A stretch of 64,000 nt of DNA from Perkinsus olseni (lineage: Eukaryota; Perkinsozoa; Perkinsida; Perkinsidae), in the NCBI GenBank assembly GCA_013115135.1, contig JABANP010000078.1, positions 62,001 to 126,000 on the forward strand, read 5' to 3'. This document shows positions 1 to 12,039 of the stretch, piece by piece. Position 1 is the stretch's first letter; each line of letters begins with the position of its first letter. A program made the position numbers and the translations under genes. The notes under the pieces are model-generated. The model did not search any database. It saw nothing but the letters and a program-made list of their open reading frames with translations, and was not told the DNA's origin.

Positions 1-3000
1 GGCCGTCCAACACGGACTTATTGCCAGCATTGGTGGCTGCGTCACTGGCCGTGTCCTGTGAGGGCATCCTCGTGAAGGAGCCAATACCGGCGCCGCCGCC
101 AACGACCATTCGGGGTGCTAAGTGAGGGCATTGACCGGTACCTGTCCTCGACGAGTAGCAGTGAATTGGTGAGCGTGTGGTAGCGTACATGGCTGAGGAT
201 CCACTTCAGCAACACCATCCAATACAACCATCGGCGACAGGGATGCATCATGTATAGCGGGAGCGGAAGAGACGCCTTCGAACCATGCTGGTGAGTTATT
301 CATACCTAGCATCGACCTAAGATACTCCATCGGACGGGAGCATCTGCTTACCAGTCTCCCTAAAGGACCATCTCAATCGTCCAAGATCATACTTGGTTAC
401 CTTGCCACAGCTACAATTCTCATCGTCAACCCTCATCACCTGAAGCGATGCAGCTGGATGGAGGAGAAGGAGGAGCTAAGGCGACCCTACAAACAGCATG
501 GCGGCGATCCTCGTAAAGGAGTCCTTGAGAGTGGGCACTTCTCTCGACTTCTTCGCCAACGCTGTTAATACGTTGGCATAGTCGTGGATACAGAAAGTAG
601 TGACTTGTTTGACACAGCATTCAGCCAGCTCCTCCCACAGGGCAGCATCACCATAGGAGGTGTTAGCTAGAGCCCACATCGAGTTAGACAAACAGTGGGG
701 GGCCAACTCCGGAGCATCATCACGGAGCTTCTTCGCACAATCTTCAACCTGACCAGCGACAGGCAGACGCTACTGTCAAGATCTGGAGAGGCAGGAGATG
801 TCAGCAACCAAGCCACGACCTCACGTCCGCAAAGCGACGTTATGCGCAAACGAGTAGGGGAGAGGAGCCGAGGCTGATAATAGTACCAAATCCGAGTAAT
901 CTTCAACTTGACCCATCCTAACAAAACTCCACAGGCATAGGGATATACTCTGTGCCGATAGACTGCTGAGGTTATCCCGAAGGACGTCACAGATCTCCTC
1001 GATCAACGGCATGACCTGAACCCAACTCGGAAATACAAAAGGGGATGCACGGTCTCCTCCTTACCGAGCTGGAGGCGGTGTGGCCGAGCTTGACTATGCC
1101 GTGCAAGAGCATGGCGGCATCCTGCGCCCCCAGACCAGTGGTCGAGTTTATCAAATTCGCACGGTCAGCCAAGGCATCAATAGCACAACAATCGCAAACA
1201 CCCATCCGCGCGTAGGCACTAAATATGGTCGCTGAAGGGATACAAATCATTCAAGCTGATACCACTCCTTCGCGAATTCTTACAGATATCAGCTGTTGAA
1301 AATCGGAAGCTCTTAGACTTCACATAGGTTGCTGTGGCGTCGACCAATTCTGGGTCCTTAGCCGCCAGATCCACGCCCATGTACGCTAGTGCCCATAGAC
1401 ACGTGCCTGACCAAGGGATCGAACCTCTGCGGGAGACGACTACACGGGTTGCAGACTCACTCAGTTGAGCTGGTGAGTATTTATCCAGATGCTCATCGAG
1501 TTGTCTAGCGATAGCATCACAGCACACTGCGTCATGATAACCGAGTTTACACAGACCCCACGCAGCCGACGTCAAATCTTCGCAAGAGAACCTGAGGAGG
1601 ACGAAGAGAATAGACGACCCGAAGACCAGACCCCTGCTGGACTTACTTCGACGCGAACTGCGCCACACAAGCTTGGCAGGCTTGTATCAGGTCATCGTGT
1701 TTGATACCAACACGCCCGAAGGACTTCAAAATGGTAGCAACATCTTGAGGGTTGAGTCTCCCGGCCTGCGCATACCAACTTTCTCCCAAATCATCCCTCC
1801 AAGACTCACCTGTGCGTGCATGAGTGCAACATAGCCGCAGCGTTCAAAGACCATCTTCACTCGTGACCGATCCGAGATATGCGGAATCAGTCGGCTGAGG
1901 CCCCACAAGGTCATCGATAAATCCTGCGGGTTGTACTTGTCAGCTTGCGATAGAATCTAAACATCTCCAACAATGGGCAACGGGGTGGCTTTATCTGCCG
2001 GGGAGACAGGTTGAGCAAGATGCATATCCAAAGGAATCTTTGCGCACAGCGAAGAATACGCATTGCCCTTCCTGATAATGCCGGGATACCCGCACTATAA
2101 AAGATACGCCCTCCTGGTGGTGACCTCAACCTACCCGATCACAGACAGCACTGAAGTCGATACCCTCATACCAATCAATCTTGGCGAATGCCCAAATCGA
2201 CCTCGAGATGTCCTGGGCGACATACTCCGAGAGATGCTCGCAGAGGTACCTGGGGCAGCACGATGAGTTGCCAAAGGTTTGGTATTCATATTACGCAACA
2301 ACAGCGCGTAAAAATTCGGCGTCGCTCAACCCAACTTTAACGTGAGCCCACAACATCTGTACAGCAACTCGAGGTGTACCTAGAAAAATGCACCACCCTA
2401 GAATCGAACCCGCGCCCTTCTCCCGCCCTACTGTTTGCCAGTCGAGGTGCAGCATAGGCGCACATGTCCCTCACGGGACCTTCATAACCGAGTTTGCCAC
2501 ACTGCTCACAAATACCCGTGAGAATAGCCAAATCTAGGCCAGTCTCACTGTTAGCCTGAAATCGAAGTTTATTCGGTAACGTCAAGCCGGCGACGCCCGC
2601 CTCACGTGGTCGGTAGCAAAGACCCGCTTCAACTCAACGGTGATCCACTCCAAGGCATTACTAGTGTTCGCCTTATTACCGCTCGTCATCTTACGCAATT
2701 GCCTAAGGCAAAACAACAAGGGCTCTTCCCACAAAAAACAAGGCGAGGCGACCAAACTGTCCCTCACCGGCATTTCGGAAGAATAGTGCCAAACCAGAGA
2801 CGAGGATAGATTTAGTTCGTGCATGGGCTCGAACGATACTATCTTCGTACACTATCTTCACCATGGGTTTTGAGGATTTCCTGCTGAATTTCGTGGCGCG
2901 TGACACATTCCTGAAGCACTCAACGGTGTAGAGGAACGAATCTTCACCCTCCTCTGCAAAACTCTCCCTTGCCATACCATTACCCACGAGTACCGACCTC

Positions 3001-3180
3001 AAAACGTTGTGAAGATCCTCATCCCCCGGTTCCCGGTCGGACTGCGGAGGAGTCCGTTGTTGTTGCTGCTGCTGTTGTTGCCTTCTCTGGGGCGGCGTCT
3101 GCGACCGGCGTGCATCTGATGAGCGCGTATAACAGATGGCGTGCGGGCCCGAGTACTGGGGACTTCACCGGGACGTGATG
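1..3180 (-). CDS. Helical-repeat (HPR/OPR-like, FAST/RAP-type) organelle RNA protein, multi-exon, partial at left edge
   Basis: I see many short minus-strand exons encoding repeated helical pairs with the 'W-x-L/F-x-x-x-G' flavour of heptatricopeptide or octotricopeptide proteins: SNSMWALANTSYGD (about 690-640), SLCLWSFVRMGQVED (about 950-910), LHGIVKLGHT (about 1100), AAWGLCKLGYHDA (about 1560) and WALAYMGVDLAAKDPE (about 1390). The N-terminal side (about 3060-2880) is glutamine-rich (a Q8 run) followed by an acidic helix. In apicomplexans and dinoflagellates such proteins, often ending in a RAP domain, act on mitochondrial RNA, notably fragmented rRNA. No RAP domain is visible, and the C terminus may lie beyond the left edge. 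An intron near 313 carries element C, one near 1410 a tRNA-like element, and one near 2890 element B. Family assignment is by repeat feel; exon joins were not fully solved. Confidence 0.5.
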
Positions 3181-3189
3181 GGGTTATTT

Positions 3190-5880
3190 CGCTGTCGACC
3201 TCCCTCAAAGTACCATTCGAATCAGCACTAGTGAAAGACCGCGCGCCACGAAATTGCCATGCCTACTTCGTCCTCCGTTATTCCTGCCACCATGCTGTTG
3301 TTGATGTTGATGCTGTTGATAGTCTCGCGGTGCTGGTGAGAGCGGAGCACGACCCAGAATGCTAGAGGTCGTTGGGGGCGTCTGCGGAGGGGCTGCTGCC
3401 GCCGAAGGGCTCTGGAACTACAACAGAGCGACGCCATGCTCAACCTACCTCACGCGATCGTTAGAGATACTGTCAGCCACAAGAAAACATGCGACGATGG
3501 AAAGTCGGTTCACTACTCGAGAGTCTACTGTTATACCCGTGCATCGCTCCGCCTACCAGATTGCCGAAAAATCCTTTAGATTCTGGTCGGCGCTGTTGTT
3601 GTTGTTGATGATGTTGCGGCGCTCCACCGTACGCTCCCGAGGGCATGCTCAGCAACTGCTGCTGTTGGTGATGATGGGGGCCGCCGCCACCACTGTTGTT
3701 GTTATCTCTTCGGGCGGCATTACCTCTATCACCAGCACTACCACCTCCTCCTCGGCTGTTGTGATGGAATGGCAGGGAAAAGGTCATGGCTTTATTATTA
3801 TGAAGAATTTACTACAACAACCATCCGCCATCCGCCATCCGCCAGGATCCAATGGCCTCAACAACAACGAGGACCAACACGTGCATCAGAAATAGACAAC
3901 ATTAAAAGACACGCCGCCTCAAATATTATCAATTTTTGCCGCTATCAGAGGACCTCGGAGATTCACTGCCTTCTCCGTCCACCAAGTCAATCGACTCGTT
4001 CATATTTCGTCCCTCCACAGTATCTACCCAGAAGAGCGCTAAAGGTGTCAGAAAGCGTCGGCTCCCTACCTCCGTCCAACTGCCCACTGTTACCATCCTC
4101 AGTCGGCCATCCTACTGGGGTTGAGGAACCCCACTTGACATCGCTAACGGTGGGAGATGCTACCCAAGCCTGATCATCCTGAAGCGGCGGCCAGTCTGTC
4201 ACTATTTCTCCGGTTTTTCCATCAGTTTCTCCACCGGGCCAATCGCCGTTCACCGGAGACTCCGCCCAATCAGTCGGGACCGGACCAGGCCACTCCGGGG
4301 TGGGGGACCTTCCAGTCGGCGACCAAGACGTATCGTGATGTGAACCAGCTTGGAAGAACTCAGGCGAATCGAGAGAATCATCACCCAGCATACCACCCGT
4401 CGATGGAGTGGCTGTAGTAGAGGATATGATAGGCGGAAGAGACGAGGAGGATGGTGAAGCTCCTGACCGACCTGAGAGACCATCATCTCCGGAGCAAGGA
4501 CCAAGCTGCCAGTACGACCTGTGTCATCTGCCGCATTTTCCTCCACACTCCTCGGTACAGCTATTGTCCCTCCCAAATCCAACTTCATACCCCTACACAG
4601 CCGCCATCTCGACAGATAGGCCTCCGCTGCAGGAGACTCTAGCTTCACTGCAGCGGACACCATGGGCGCCTCCTGATAAAAACAAGGCATGAACTTCAGC
4701 GGAGCGAAGACATAATCTGCTAACCTTGCTTTTCTCCTCGAGTGACAAAAGTATCTCAGCTATTTGAGGCCGACACCTGAAGAAAGGTACTCTTTGTTTG
4801 CGATCCATAAATAATGACATCTGCGGGAATCGAACCCGGGACCTAGTAGCGGCTTAAGCTCCACAGCTACTCACCCCATAGGCCTGCCGCCTTCCCCAGC
4901 CAGACACTTCTCGACAGCTTGCTTCTCATGCAGCAGGGGTTCCACAAGTACCTCGTCCTCCCCTAGTTGCTGCATCGCTTTGAAGAGCTCAAGGACAGAG
5001 TTGGCCAGGAGCGAACAAGAAGGATGGCGCGTTATGACCGCTTCCAAAGCAGCAACCAAAAAATCTTGCCCAACAAGCCTCGCCGGTCGACCGTCAACAG
5101 TGGAGACTATCTCATTCGAGCACGCAGTCATTGCCGTCATGAGCAGACATATGATCTGCACGCATGCACAATGATTCCATCGTTGGAAAGATACTCCCGA
5201 CCTCGGTGAGCAGTTCCACGTCTTCTTCTTCCTTTTCTCCATCTCCCGCTACAACTGCTGTGAGCTCTTCCCTCTTCGCAAACACCGACCCAGCAACCCG
5301 TCGGGATGCTGAGACTTCACCACCCTCCACCGCAGGCACACCGCTGCCACTCGGCGTAGATGCCTGACACAGGACTGAGTAGCGACCTAAGTACTTCCCC
5401 CTAAGCGCGTCAAAGCCCTTGAGTCCACGCAGATATAGAAAGAGGGATTATACACGATCAAGAGGCAGTCTAACTTCTCAACGGAACGATTGCTGTGTGT
5501 GCTTCTGTGAACAACTACCACTAACGTTCCCGAGAAAGACAGGGTCTCTACGACAGCAGTTCTTCGATTCGCACAGCACGACATGCGTCATCATCTCACC
5601 ACGTAGCAGCAGAAGTCTTCTTCTCCCTCTCCACAGCCATCCTCGACATCCCTTTCGTCGTCCCCTTGCGACTTTAAGTAGAATAACAGACTAGTAACAA
5701 CATTGGCAGTGCCGCCCATCACAGGCGTATCTTCTGGTATCTTCCGGGTCACTATTCGAGATACCAGCTCATCAGCCTCTTCTACCAGCCCCTTAGCCAG
5801 GCGGGGGACGTATACTGGTCGGGCGTCTTCCGATTGAGAATGATCTGGGTAAAAAATCTACCGAGGTGAACTGAATGACA
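3190..5880 (-). CDS. ARM/HEAT-like protein with tryptophan-repeat (GW/WG-like) and Q/H/G-rich tail
   Basis: The minus-strand exons read as one gene. The first exons (about 5850-5600, then 5150-4900) give amphipathic helices, e.g. ANVVTSLLFYLKSQG and SVLELFKAMQQLGEDEVLV, like ARM/HEAT or SAPS-type scaffolds. A middle exon (about 4391-4090) is disordered, rich in S, P, T, D and G, and holds eight tryptophans at spacings of 11, 8, 9, 16, 9, 11 and 8 residues (TSWSP, PEWPG, TDWAE, GDWPG, TDWPP, QAWVA, VKWGS, VGWPT). The tail (about 3787-3240) is rich in H, Q, N, G and R. Regularly spaced Trp in a disordered acidic region is the hallmark of Argonaute-hook proteins. A PP6 regulatory (SAPS) subunit with Trp motifs is the alternative. 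That all exons belong to one gene is inferred from adjacency and strand. The 4777-4874 intron is tRNA-like. Confidence 0.42.
4777..4874 (-). repeat. Intron containing tRNA-like element D (sense)
   Basis: On the minus strand the intron opens GTGAGTAGCTGTGG and carries GGTCCCGGGTTCGATTCCCG, a T-arm/B-box-like sequence, followed by a T-rich stretch. It ends in a pyrimidine tract plus CAG before an exon encoding RPQIAEILLSLEEKSK. Junctions are inferred without a conserved protein. Confidence 0.55.
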
Positions 5881-5889
5881 CATCAAACG

Positions 5890-6429
5890 AGACGCATACA
5901 CTGGTACGAGTACTACGCAAATCCCTTCCATACACACCCAAGTTCTCTCACGCATGACCGAACTCCGATACAGCAGCCAACGTTCCGAGAAGCAGCAGCC
6001 GTCCCGCAGAGAAGACCCTCATTCAGCACGGGCATCCCTCGCTTACAGCAGAGGAGCTTTTGGAGCAGCTCAGCACCGTTTCGCGGTGAATCTTCGTTCT
6101 GTGGCTTCTCGTCGCAAATCACATCCACAAAGTCGCGGGCAACCAAATTCTCAAATGGTACCTGTCAGTCGGAGACAAGTGCGATCTTGGATGAGCATGG
6201 AGGGGGCTGTGTCGCTCCCCTACAACAAAAGCGAGTAGGAAATCGGCGTGAGGGCGTAGGGCGATAGCAACCTCGAGGTCGGCTCTCTTGAGCTAACACA
6301 AGGCCAGAGCTCTCTGCCAGAAATATCTTATGACAAAGCACCATCTGAGAGTCCACTGTTGACTCATGTGGACTGTCCACAGGACACCAAAAATCGTTCG
6401 GGTCTGGAGATGTCTCTTGGATCTCTTAA
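5890..6429. other. No gene supported
   Basis: Short overlapping open frames occur on both strands, but none shows a recognisable motif or clear splice structure. Proximity suggests it could be part of the decayed retroelement to the right. Confidence 0.3.
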
Positions 6430-7390
6430 CTATGATAGTTGATAGGCTCGCTCAACTGTAGCCAGCTTTAGCGAGCAACTGAGCGTCTCTGTTTCAGCTG
6501 CGAGGAAATGGCGCGCTAAATTTAGTCCAAGTTCTCGAGAACTGATCGTACACTGCTGATGGACAGTGAGTGATTCCCCAATGGCAAAGAAGTCGTCTAT
6601 GTAGCAGAGTAGAGCGACACCCAAGAGCACTCAGCAGATGTGCGTAGAACTCTGGGACATGCGAAAGTAGTTCCTGACGGTGGTGATAGCCCCGAAGGTT
6701 TGAGCCATGTGGTCGAAAAGCTACGACTTGTTGTCACATGGGCACTTCGCTAACCCAGCCCGGCAACAGGTAGGACTCACTGAACAGCGCAGTTGTGTGC
6801 ACGCCGCATTCATGTCGCTCCTTCCTCAAAGAGGAGAGGATGCTCTGTCCGGACTCAGAGAGGCGTGTGGATATGCGTGGAACGCTCATTTCGAACGCGT
6901 TTGCAGCAATTGTTGACTGTGCGAAAACAGATGGCAGTCTTGATGTGATCCATAATGCCGAGAAATCTGGACCCTGTCGGTGCAAACGACAATGAGGAGC
7001 GGCCATGCCGCTGTAGCAATAGAGCACAGCGTTGGAGACCGCAAACTGATTTCAATATCCCTATCTGTCCACTATCCCTACCGGTGTATACGCTCGCGAC
7101 TGGCGATGATGCACTCACGAGCACTTCCGGAGGGGGGCTACCCAGTCTGACACCCCAATTCGTACCGATTTTTCATCCGTTGTAATAAGCATGTTATAAA
7201 GAAGCTCGCAAACCGAGAGGTCATATAAAAGAGCCAGCAGTGCAGGCTTCAACGACGATTCCATGCTCCCTGAAGAGATAATCATCAAATGCTCATAGGT
7301 CGGCGCAGCCGCCACTACTTGATATGCTCGCTACTCCCCCAGGCCGTTTCTCAAAAATGGCCTAAAAATGGGAGACTTCCGGAGAGATGA
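6430..7390 (-). mobile_element. Decayed reverse-transcriptase fragment (YIDD box)
   Basis: Around 6630-6530 the minus strand encodes LLCYIDDFFAIGES, which fits the RT catalytic Y-x-D-D box with flanking hydrophobic strands. Upstream in another frame is a segment reading TFGAITTVRNYFRMSQ, reminiscent of the 'FG...AV..F.R.S' stretch before the catalytic box in DIRS-like and related RTs found in dinoflagellate genomes. Reading frame is lost between the two parts, and no RNase H, integrase or tyrosine recombinase was found, so this is a fossil. It is unlike the BEL/Pao element at the right end (YMDD). The class is uncertain. Confidence 0.45.
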
Positions 7391-7393
7391 TTC

Positions 7394-8330
7394 CTATGCT
7401 CTTACACAAATAGCTCGGGACATGTATCCAGATATGACACAATTGAGGGTCTCCTCTGACTCCGACGCTCTGACATACTGAGAGAGAAAACACAATCGGG
7501 GGAGGCGACTCTTGCGTCCAACGCGCAATTTCCCGGAAAATCCTTCTGAAAATATCGGCGACACTGAGAAGGCATTAGGTCCATCATCGTTCGCAGATCC
7601 GGAGGAAGTGAGGTGAAACCGCGTGAGGAATTCTTGTGACGTCGACGGTTCTCCAGCAGCCAAGCCGGGTGTAGAAACGAAGCGCCTTACCGCCTGAAAG
7701 AGCTCCCCCAGAGCCGACCACCCTGTGGTGACATCCCGGTGGACCCAAGCATCCAGAAAGATATCATTATCACAGCTAATAAGCTCAACGCAAACGTAAG
7801 GTAGGACGTACTTCCCTGAGAGGAAGATGTGAAACTCAGCGGAGCGAAGCAATACAGTTTTACCGCTTTTCTCAACCCTGACCCTCCCCTACCTACGATT
7901 GTCGGATGATCCATCTGCCGGCAACTCTGTAAGTATCTTCACCATTCCTTCCAAACTAGACTAAAAAAAAGAAATATCCTCGACTCCACCGAGCTTCGAA
8001 CCCCGATTATCGCTACCTTCTCGCACAACCTGTCCACCAGTTTACTCGGAACCAGCTCTTAATTCTTGCACCACCTCATCGTTACTTAGAATTTCCTAAT
8101 GCATACCAATCGCGATGGCATCCTCCCAACACTCAGACCCCACCTCAAGAGTACTCAAATTTCCTTTCTCTAGCAAGTCGTCCAACTTGCTGAACGATGA
8201 CCCGCAGCCGTGTAGCCAGCTGTTACCTCGGGAAGCCTTGGTTGAGAAAAATGACCCCGCCCCGATGTATTCCATCAGAGTCACAACAGAGAAAAACTGC
8301 CCTTACGTCAATACCGAACGCGTATGAACA
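7394..8330 (-). CDS. Unknown multi-exon gene
   Basis: The minus-strand exons include an open stretch from about 7815 to 7394 (VLPYVCVELISCDNDIFLD and on to a stop) and one from about 8284 to 8100 (LMEYIGAGSFFSTKASRG and on). I recognise no domain. Between 7864 and 7817 the sequence behaves as an intron: GTAAAAC, then the reverse complement of element A, ending CCTCTCAG. A tRNA-like sequence in sense orientation on the minus strand lies at 7980-8040. Whether both open stretches belong to one gene is unproven. Confidence 0.35.
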
Positions 8331-8478
8331 GAATACACGCAGATGGCTTTGGAAGAGGGAAGCCGAAATAATCATCAAAATTCCACTTAAAGTCGGTGGG
8401 AAAATACAGCGACCATTTTTCCACTAGAACTCAGTGACAGAGGGGGTGGTGGTCGAGAAACGAAAGTTAAGGAATCTT

Positions 8479-9821
8479 TCACGCGGCCCTGGTCATTTTA
8501 GGTTCGTGCTTGCCGGTCTTGCACTTGGGAAGAGCCATGAAGTCATCCCAGTCGTAGCTACGAGCTCCACAACACGACCATTCCTTCTTTAGGTCATGGA
8601 AAATAGGCCTGATAAGAATACTCTTCCTGGGATTTGAACTCGGGACGAACCATTGTCAGGCATGGCGACTACTAGAGAGTACAACAATCTAGTCTACAGA
8701 AGGACTAATCCTGCAATAATCGGCATCGCCCAACTAACAATCGTTCCCATTCATTCTCGAGAAAACGGCGGCCATTACCTCGTCTACTACTCATACCACC
8801 CCTTCCTACTTTCCCATCATGATAATGGCAGCAGCCCTCAGCGTTGTCCTCAGGATCATACTCCTTCCCACACCCGACATGAGCACAACGATACTTGCCC
8901 GATGACGTCACCTGAAGGAGGGTAAGGTGACAAAACCTTCCCTGTGCGCGCCGATAAGATTCCTCTCGTTCATATCACGCCGCGACTTCCTACTAACGGT
9001 TTCATCTCGACTGGCTTCTCTTCCTCCTTTTTCTCCACTACTGGTGCAGGCTCGGAAGAATCTAAGGTCGACCTCGGCCTACTTCAAAGGAGATAATCTT
9101 TTACCCTTGTCATGAGCATCAATCCTAATTGGTGCAGACGATGGCATGGTCACACCGCCGGTATGTTGATCGATCCGTTGAGGAACCGATGACCGAACTG
9201 ATGCCGGCTGCTGATCCTCAGGCTTGGCTTGACCAACACCTAAAACACCCTCACTGGGGATCGAACCTGGGATCTCCAACTATTCCTGGCTACATGCCAT
9301 AACAATTGAGGACCAAGAAGATCCTCTACCCATCCACCTTACCTGGCTTCACCGGCTTAACATCCGTATGCGGTCCAACAGCGCAACCCGGGATCTTCAT
9401 GAAATCATCCCACTCGTACTTAACAGCCTGAAAATAGAAGCGTATCTTGAGGTCAAGTTACGGCCCCTCCGCCCCACCCCACAACATGTCCAAGTCTTTT
9501 TGATGTCCTGGAAAACAGGCCAGCCTGGGTGGTACCGGCAAGCCTCCGGACCATTGTCGGCTTCAGTGTATCTTCCATCAACATGAATGCTCCGATCAGT
9601 CCCCTCCCAACTCCACTCAATAGCACTCCTACAATCGTCGATGGACGACCCTACACTCATCCTTCACGCAAGCTGGCAACATGGAAATAGACAGCCCCAC
9701 GAGATACCATTCCCGTGTGTTCGAGAGAGGATAGCGAGATCACCCAAGCTGAGCTGTGCTACTACTTTTTCCCGCAGCCGTGATGTCGGCATGTCTTCAA
9801 CACTTCCTTCGGATCAGTCAT
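8479..9821 (-). CDS. CHORD-domain protein (two CHORDs; RAR1/CHORDC1-like)
   Basis: The start at 9821 gives MTDPKEVLKTCRHHGCGKK, the first Cys/His ligands of a CHORD. It continues after an intron with EADNGPEACRYHPGWPVFQD, KKTWTCCG and YEWDDFMKIPGCAVGPHT. A linker (QAKPEDQQPASV...) follows. The second CHORD is complete: CAHVGCGKEYDPEDNAEGC, CHYHDGK, PIFHDLKKEWSCCGA, YDWDDFMALPKCKTGKHEP, then a stop at 8479-8481. CHORD proteins bind zinc and act as HSP90/SGT1 co-chaperones. No CS domain follows, as in plant RAR1. The introns at 9240-9342 and 8609-8809 both carry tRNA-like elements, and the exon joins are dictated by the CHORD pattern, making this a good anchor for the intron story. Confidence 0.88.
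8609..8809 (-). repeat. CHORD-gene intron with tRNA-like element D (sense)
   Basis: This 201-nt GT-AG intron splits the second CHORD between CHYHDGK and PIFHDLKK. Near its 3' end on the minus strand is GTCCCGAGTTCAAATCCCAG, a T-arm/B-box-like sequence, then TTCTTATCAG. The boundaries are fixed by the domain. Confidence 0.75.
9240..9342 (-). repeat. CHORD-gene intron with tRNA-like element D (sense)
   Basis: This 103-nt intron lies between the first CHORD (ending ...DVKPVKP) and the linker. It holds GGAGATCCCAGGTTCGATCC and ends GAGGGTGTTTTAG. The B-box core GGTTCGATCC is perfect. Confidence 0.7.
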
Positions 9822-10017
9822 AATTATCAACAATAATAGGAACTACAAACGCTACAAGCCCAGCACAACCCAGGTCACTTCAAACAATATAGTAGAAACT
9901 GTCAGGTGAGTAGAAGTGTTACGATGATACTCATAGAACAACGTGAGTATGACAAGGTGAAGCGAAAAGTAGTGACAACGATGACGACAGTAGTAGTAGC
10001 AGTGGTGATGGTAGTGG

Positions 10018-11816
10018 TCAGTTCTCGAACTTAGAGTTTGGCGTCTTCGGGCTGGCCATCACCCTGGCCCTCTCCTCATCCATGCTCACGTTGCTCTGTG
10101 GAGCGCTCAACAGACTCTCCGTGAACGTAAACTTCTCCTCCTTAGGAACCTGAGCAAGAGAAAAATGTACCTACCAGGATTCGAACCCCCGACCTCCCGC
10201 ACCATTACCAATTTCAACAGCGGCAACCGCATGAGCAATGCTACTAGGTATATATAAGCAGTCACAACAAAGGTGTATCGGTAGTCATGGTTATCCATCA
10301 GGTATCCACCTATCACAGCCGACCCCGACCACGTCATCGAGGACAGGGACTCCAAGGCGTTCCACCTCCCTCTCTGATGCGACGGCACGAAGTCCATAAT
10401 AATGGATCGATCTACCGGGTAAATAGCATTTTGAACAGCTCCTCGGATAAGGAAAGTGAAAACGACCGCCGGCAACCAGCGGACCCAGGCCAGGCAGAAA
10501 AGACATATAACGCCCATAGCTGAGAAGAGTATACCAGCTTGAACCCGACCGATATGATTCGCCACCTTGTCACAGAACCATGTAAAGAGGCCGAAGGTGA
10601 GGCCATAGAAAGCCCAGAGTAGCTGCACTTGAGTTGGGGTGAAGTTGTAGTCGTTCTTAAAGAAAAGTGGGAAGAATTTGACAGTCATGCCAGCTCCTAT
10701 GCACGTAATGAAGTCGTTGGCACACATTAGATAGGGTATCGTCCATGTCCATTTGGATGTCGTTTTCCTATACACATGGCCAGCACCTGCAAGGAAGCAT
10801 GACGCTTCTACCAGAAAAATCGCCACACCAAAAATAAGTGTCATTCATAACAACTACTACTTCTTACAAGGTATTACAGTTTCCTCGTTGAGGAATGGTA
10901 AGCATCTTCTCAAGTTGAGCTTGCCAGAAACGACTTAGCGTGATGAGGTCCCCTACCCTGCTACCTGGTCGTCCACTGCTGCCACCTAGACCATCCTCGT
11001 GGGTCACATCAGTCCATCCAAACAGAAATACATTGGCCGGTATGAAGCCCAGGAAGCCGATGATCAGCACGGTGTGCAGCACGCTCAACCTCCACTCGTT
11101 ACCAAAGTAAACGAAAAGGAAAAGGCCAATGAAGGGGCCCACTCCCGAGGCCAACTGGTTCACGACTGATGCCCGGAGTCAGCCATTTAGCTCGGTGGCC
11201 CTGCGGAATGGAGTCCGCAAAAAGGGAGTAGGTTGCACAGTTCTGTGTCGCGAAGTATCCACCAGCAACAGCTAGGGCAAAACATATTACTATTATCTGA
11301 GAAGTCAAGATTGACACGAAAAAGCTCGTTGCTCCCTCCCTAGTACATTGTCATAGTAGATGCCGTAGATCGATAACGCTACCATCAATAAGGAAGCCCA
11401 ACCACACCAACGACATATCAATGCTCGAGAGAACCTATCATGCAGACCAAAGATACGCTTATAGCGGATGTGATACTGACACTACTTGTCCACGAGAATA
11501 CCGGCTGGTATTGCCACCATGACTTGGCTGAGTCCCGAGATGGATTCTGCCCATCCGACAGCTTTGTTAGAGTCTCCTGCCATGACGTAAAGATACGCAT
11601 CAAAGATACCCATCTGAGCAATAGCCTGGCATATACCCTGCAAGCCCGAGTACCTAAAGAATATCTTTCCGACCTGCATGTAAGATACGAAACAGGTCAA
11701 GCCTAGTACTACTACATGAGCATGTGATAGATGTTTTTCTTGCATGCCTTTTCAAAATCCTCCTTGTCCGTGATCGGGGACAGGACCTGATGACCCAGAT
11801 GGTTCTTGATGGGCAT
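10018..11816 (-). CDS. Major facilitator superfamily transporter
   Basis: This is a multi-exon 12-TM-type carrier. The probable start at 11816 reads MPIKNHLGHQVLSPITDKED. TM exons follow: VGKIFFRYSGLQGICQAIAQ, SLLMVALSIYGIYYDN, VICFALAVAGGYFATQN, SGVGPFIGLFLFVYFGNEWR, and after the central loop WTIPYLMCANDFITCIGAGM, QVQLLWAFYGLTFGLFTWF and GGYLMDNHDYRYTFV. After the 10150-10208 intron comes the acidic tail VPKEEKFTFTESLL, ending at TGA 10018. Signature pieces include the loop after TM2 and R-A-K-W before TM4. Substrate unknown. Between RAKWLTP and VVNQLASG the frame slips by +1 at the GGG at 11172-11174, with no intron to explain it. The junction near 10844-10900 is also unresolved. The gene is otherwise intact. 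Confidence 0.8.
10150..10208 (-). repeat. MFS intron made of tRNA 3'-half-like element D (sense)
   Basis: This 59-nt intron, GTAATGGTGC...TTGCTCAG, contains GGGGGTTCGAATCCTGGTAG followed by GTACATTTTT. It reads like the T-arm and acceptor strand of a tRNA with a T-rich tail. Splicing joins LMRLPLLKL to VPKEEKFTF in frame. Confidence 0.75.
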
Positions 11817-12039
11817 GCCCGAGAGCGGAGGGAAAATCAGTAGCTGTGCTAGCCTGCTTGGCAGTGGTGTCCTACAGGGAATAGACGCACTGTGGCAATC
11901 TCGCTACGCCCTAGTGATCGATTATGATCATCCATCCAACTCAAACTCGACACCGCCGAGTATACAGTCAACTTATAGTGTACGAATGGTGGTCATGTCT
12001 CATGGGGCTTCATAACGCCTCCATAGCTTCCTCTGACAA

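Noticed and set aside
3050..3100. CAG/CTG-like microsatellite as a regulatory repeat
   Set aside because: It reads as a poly-Gln coding run on the minus strand; similar runs at 3590-3700 are His/Gln codons of the adjacent gene.
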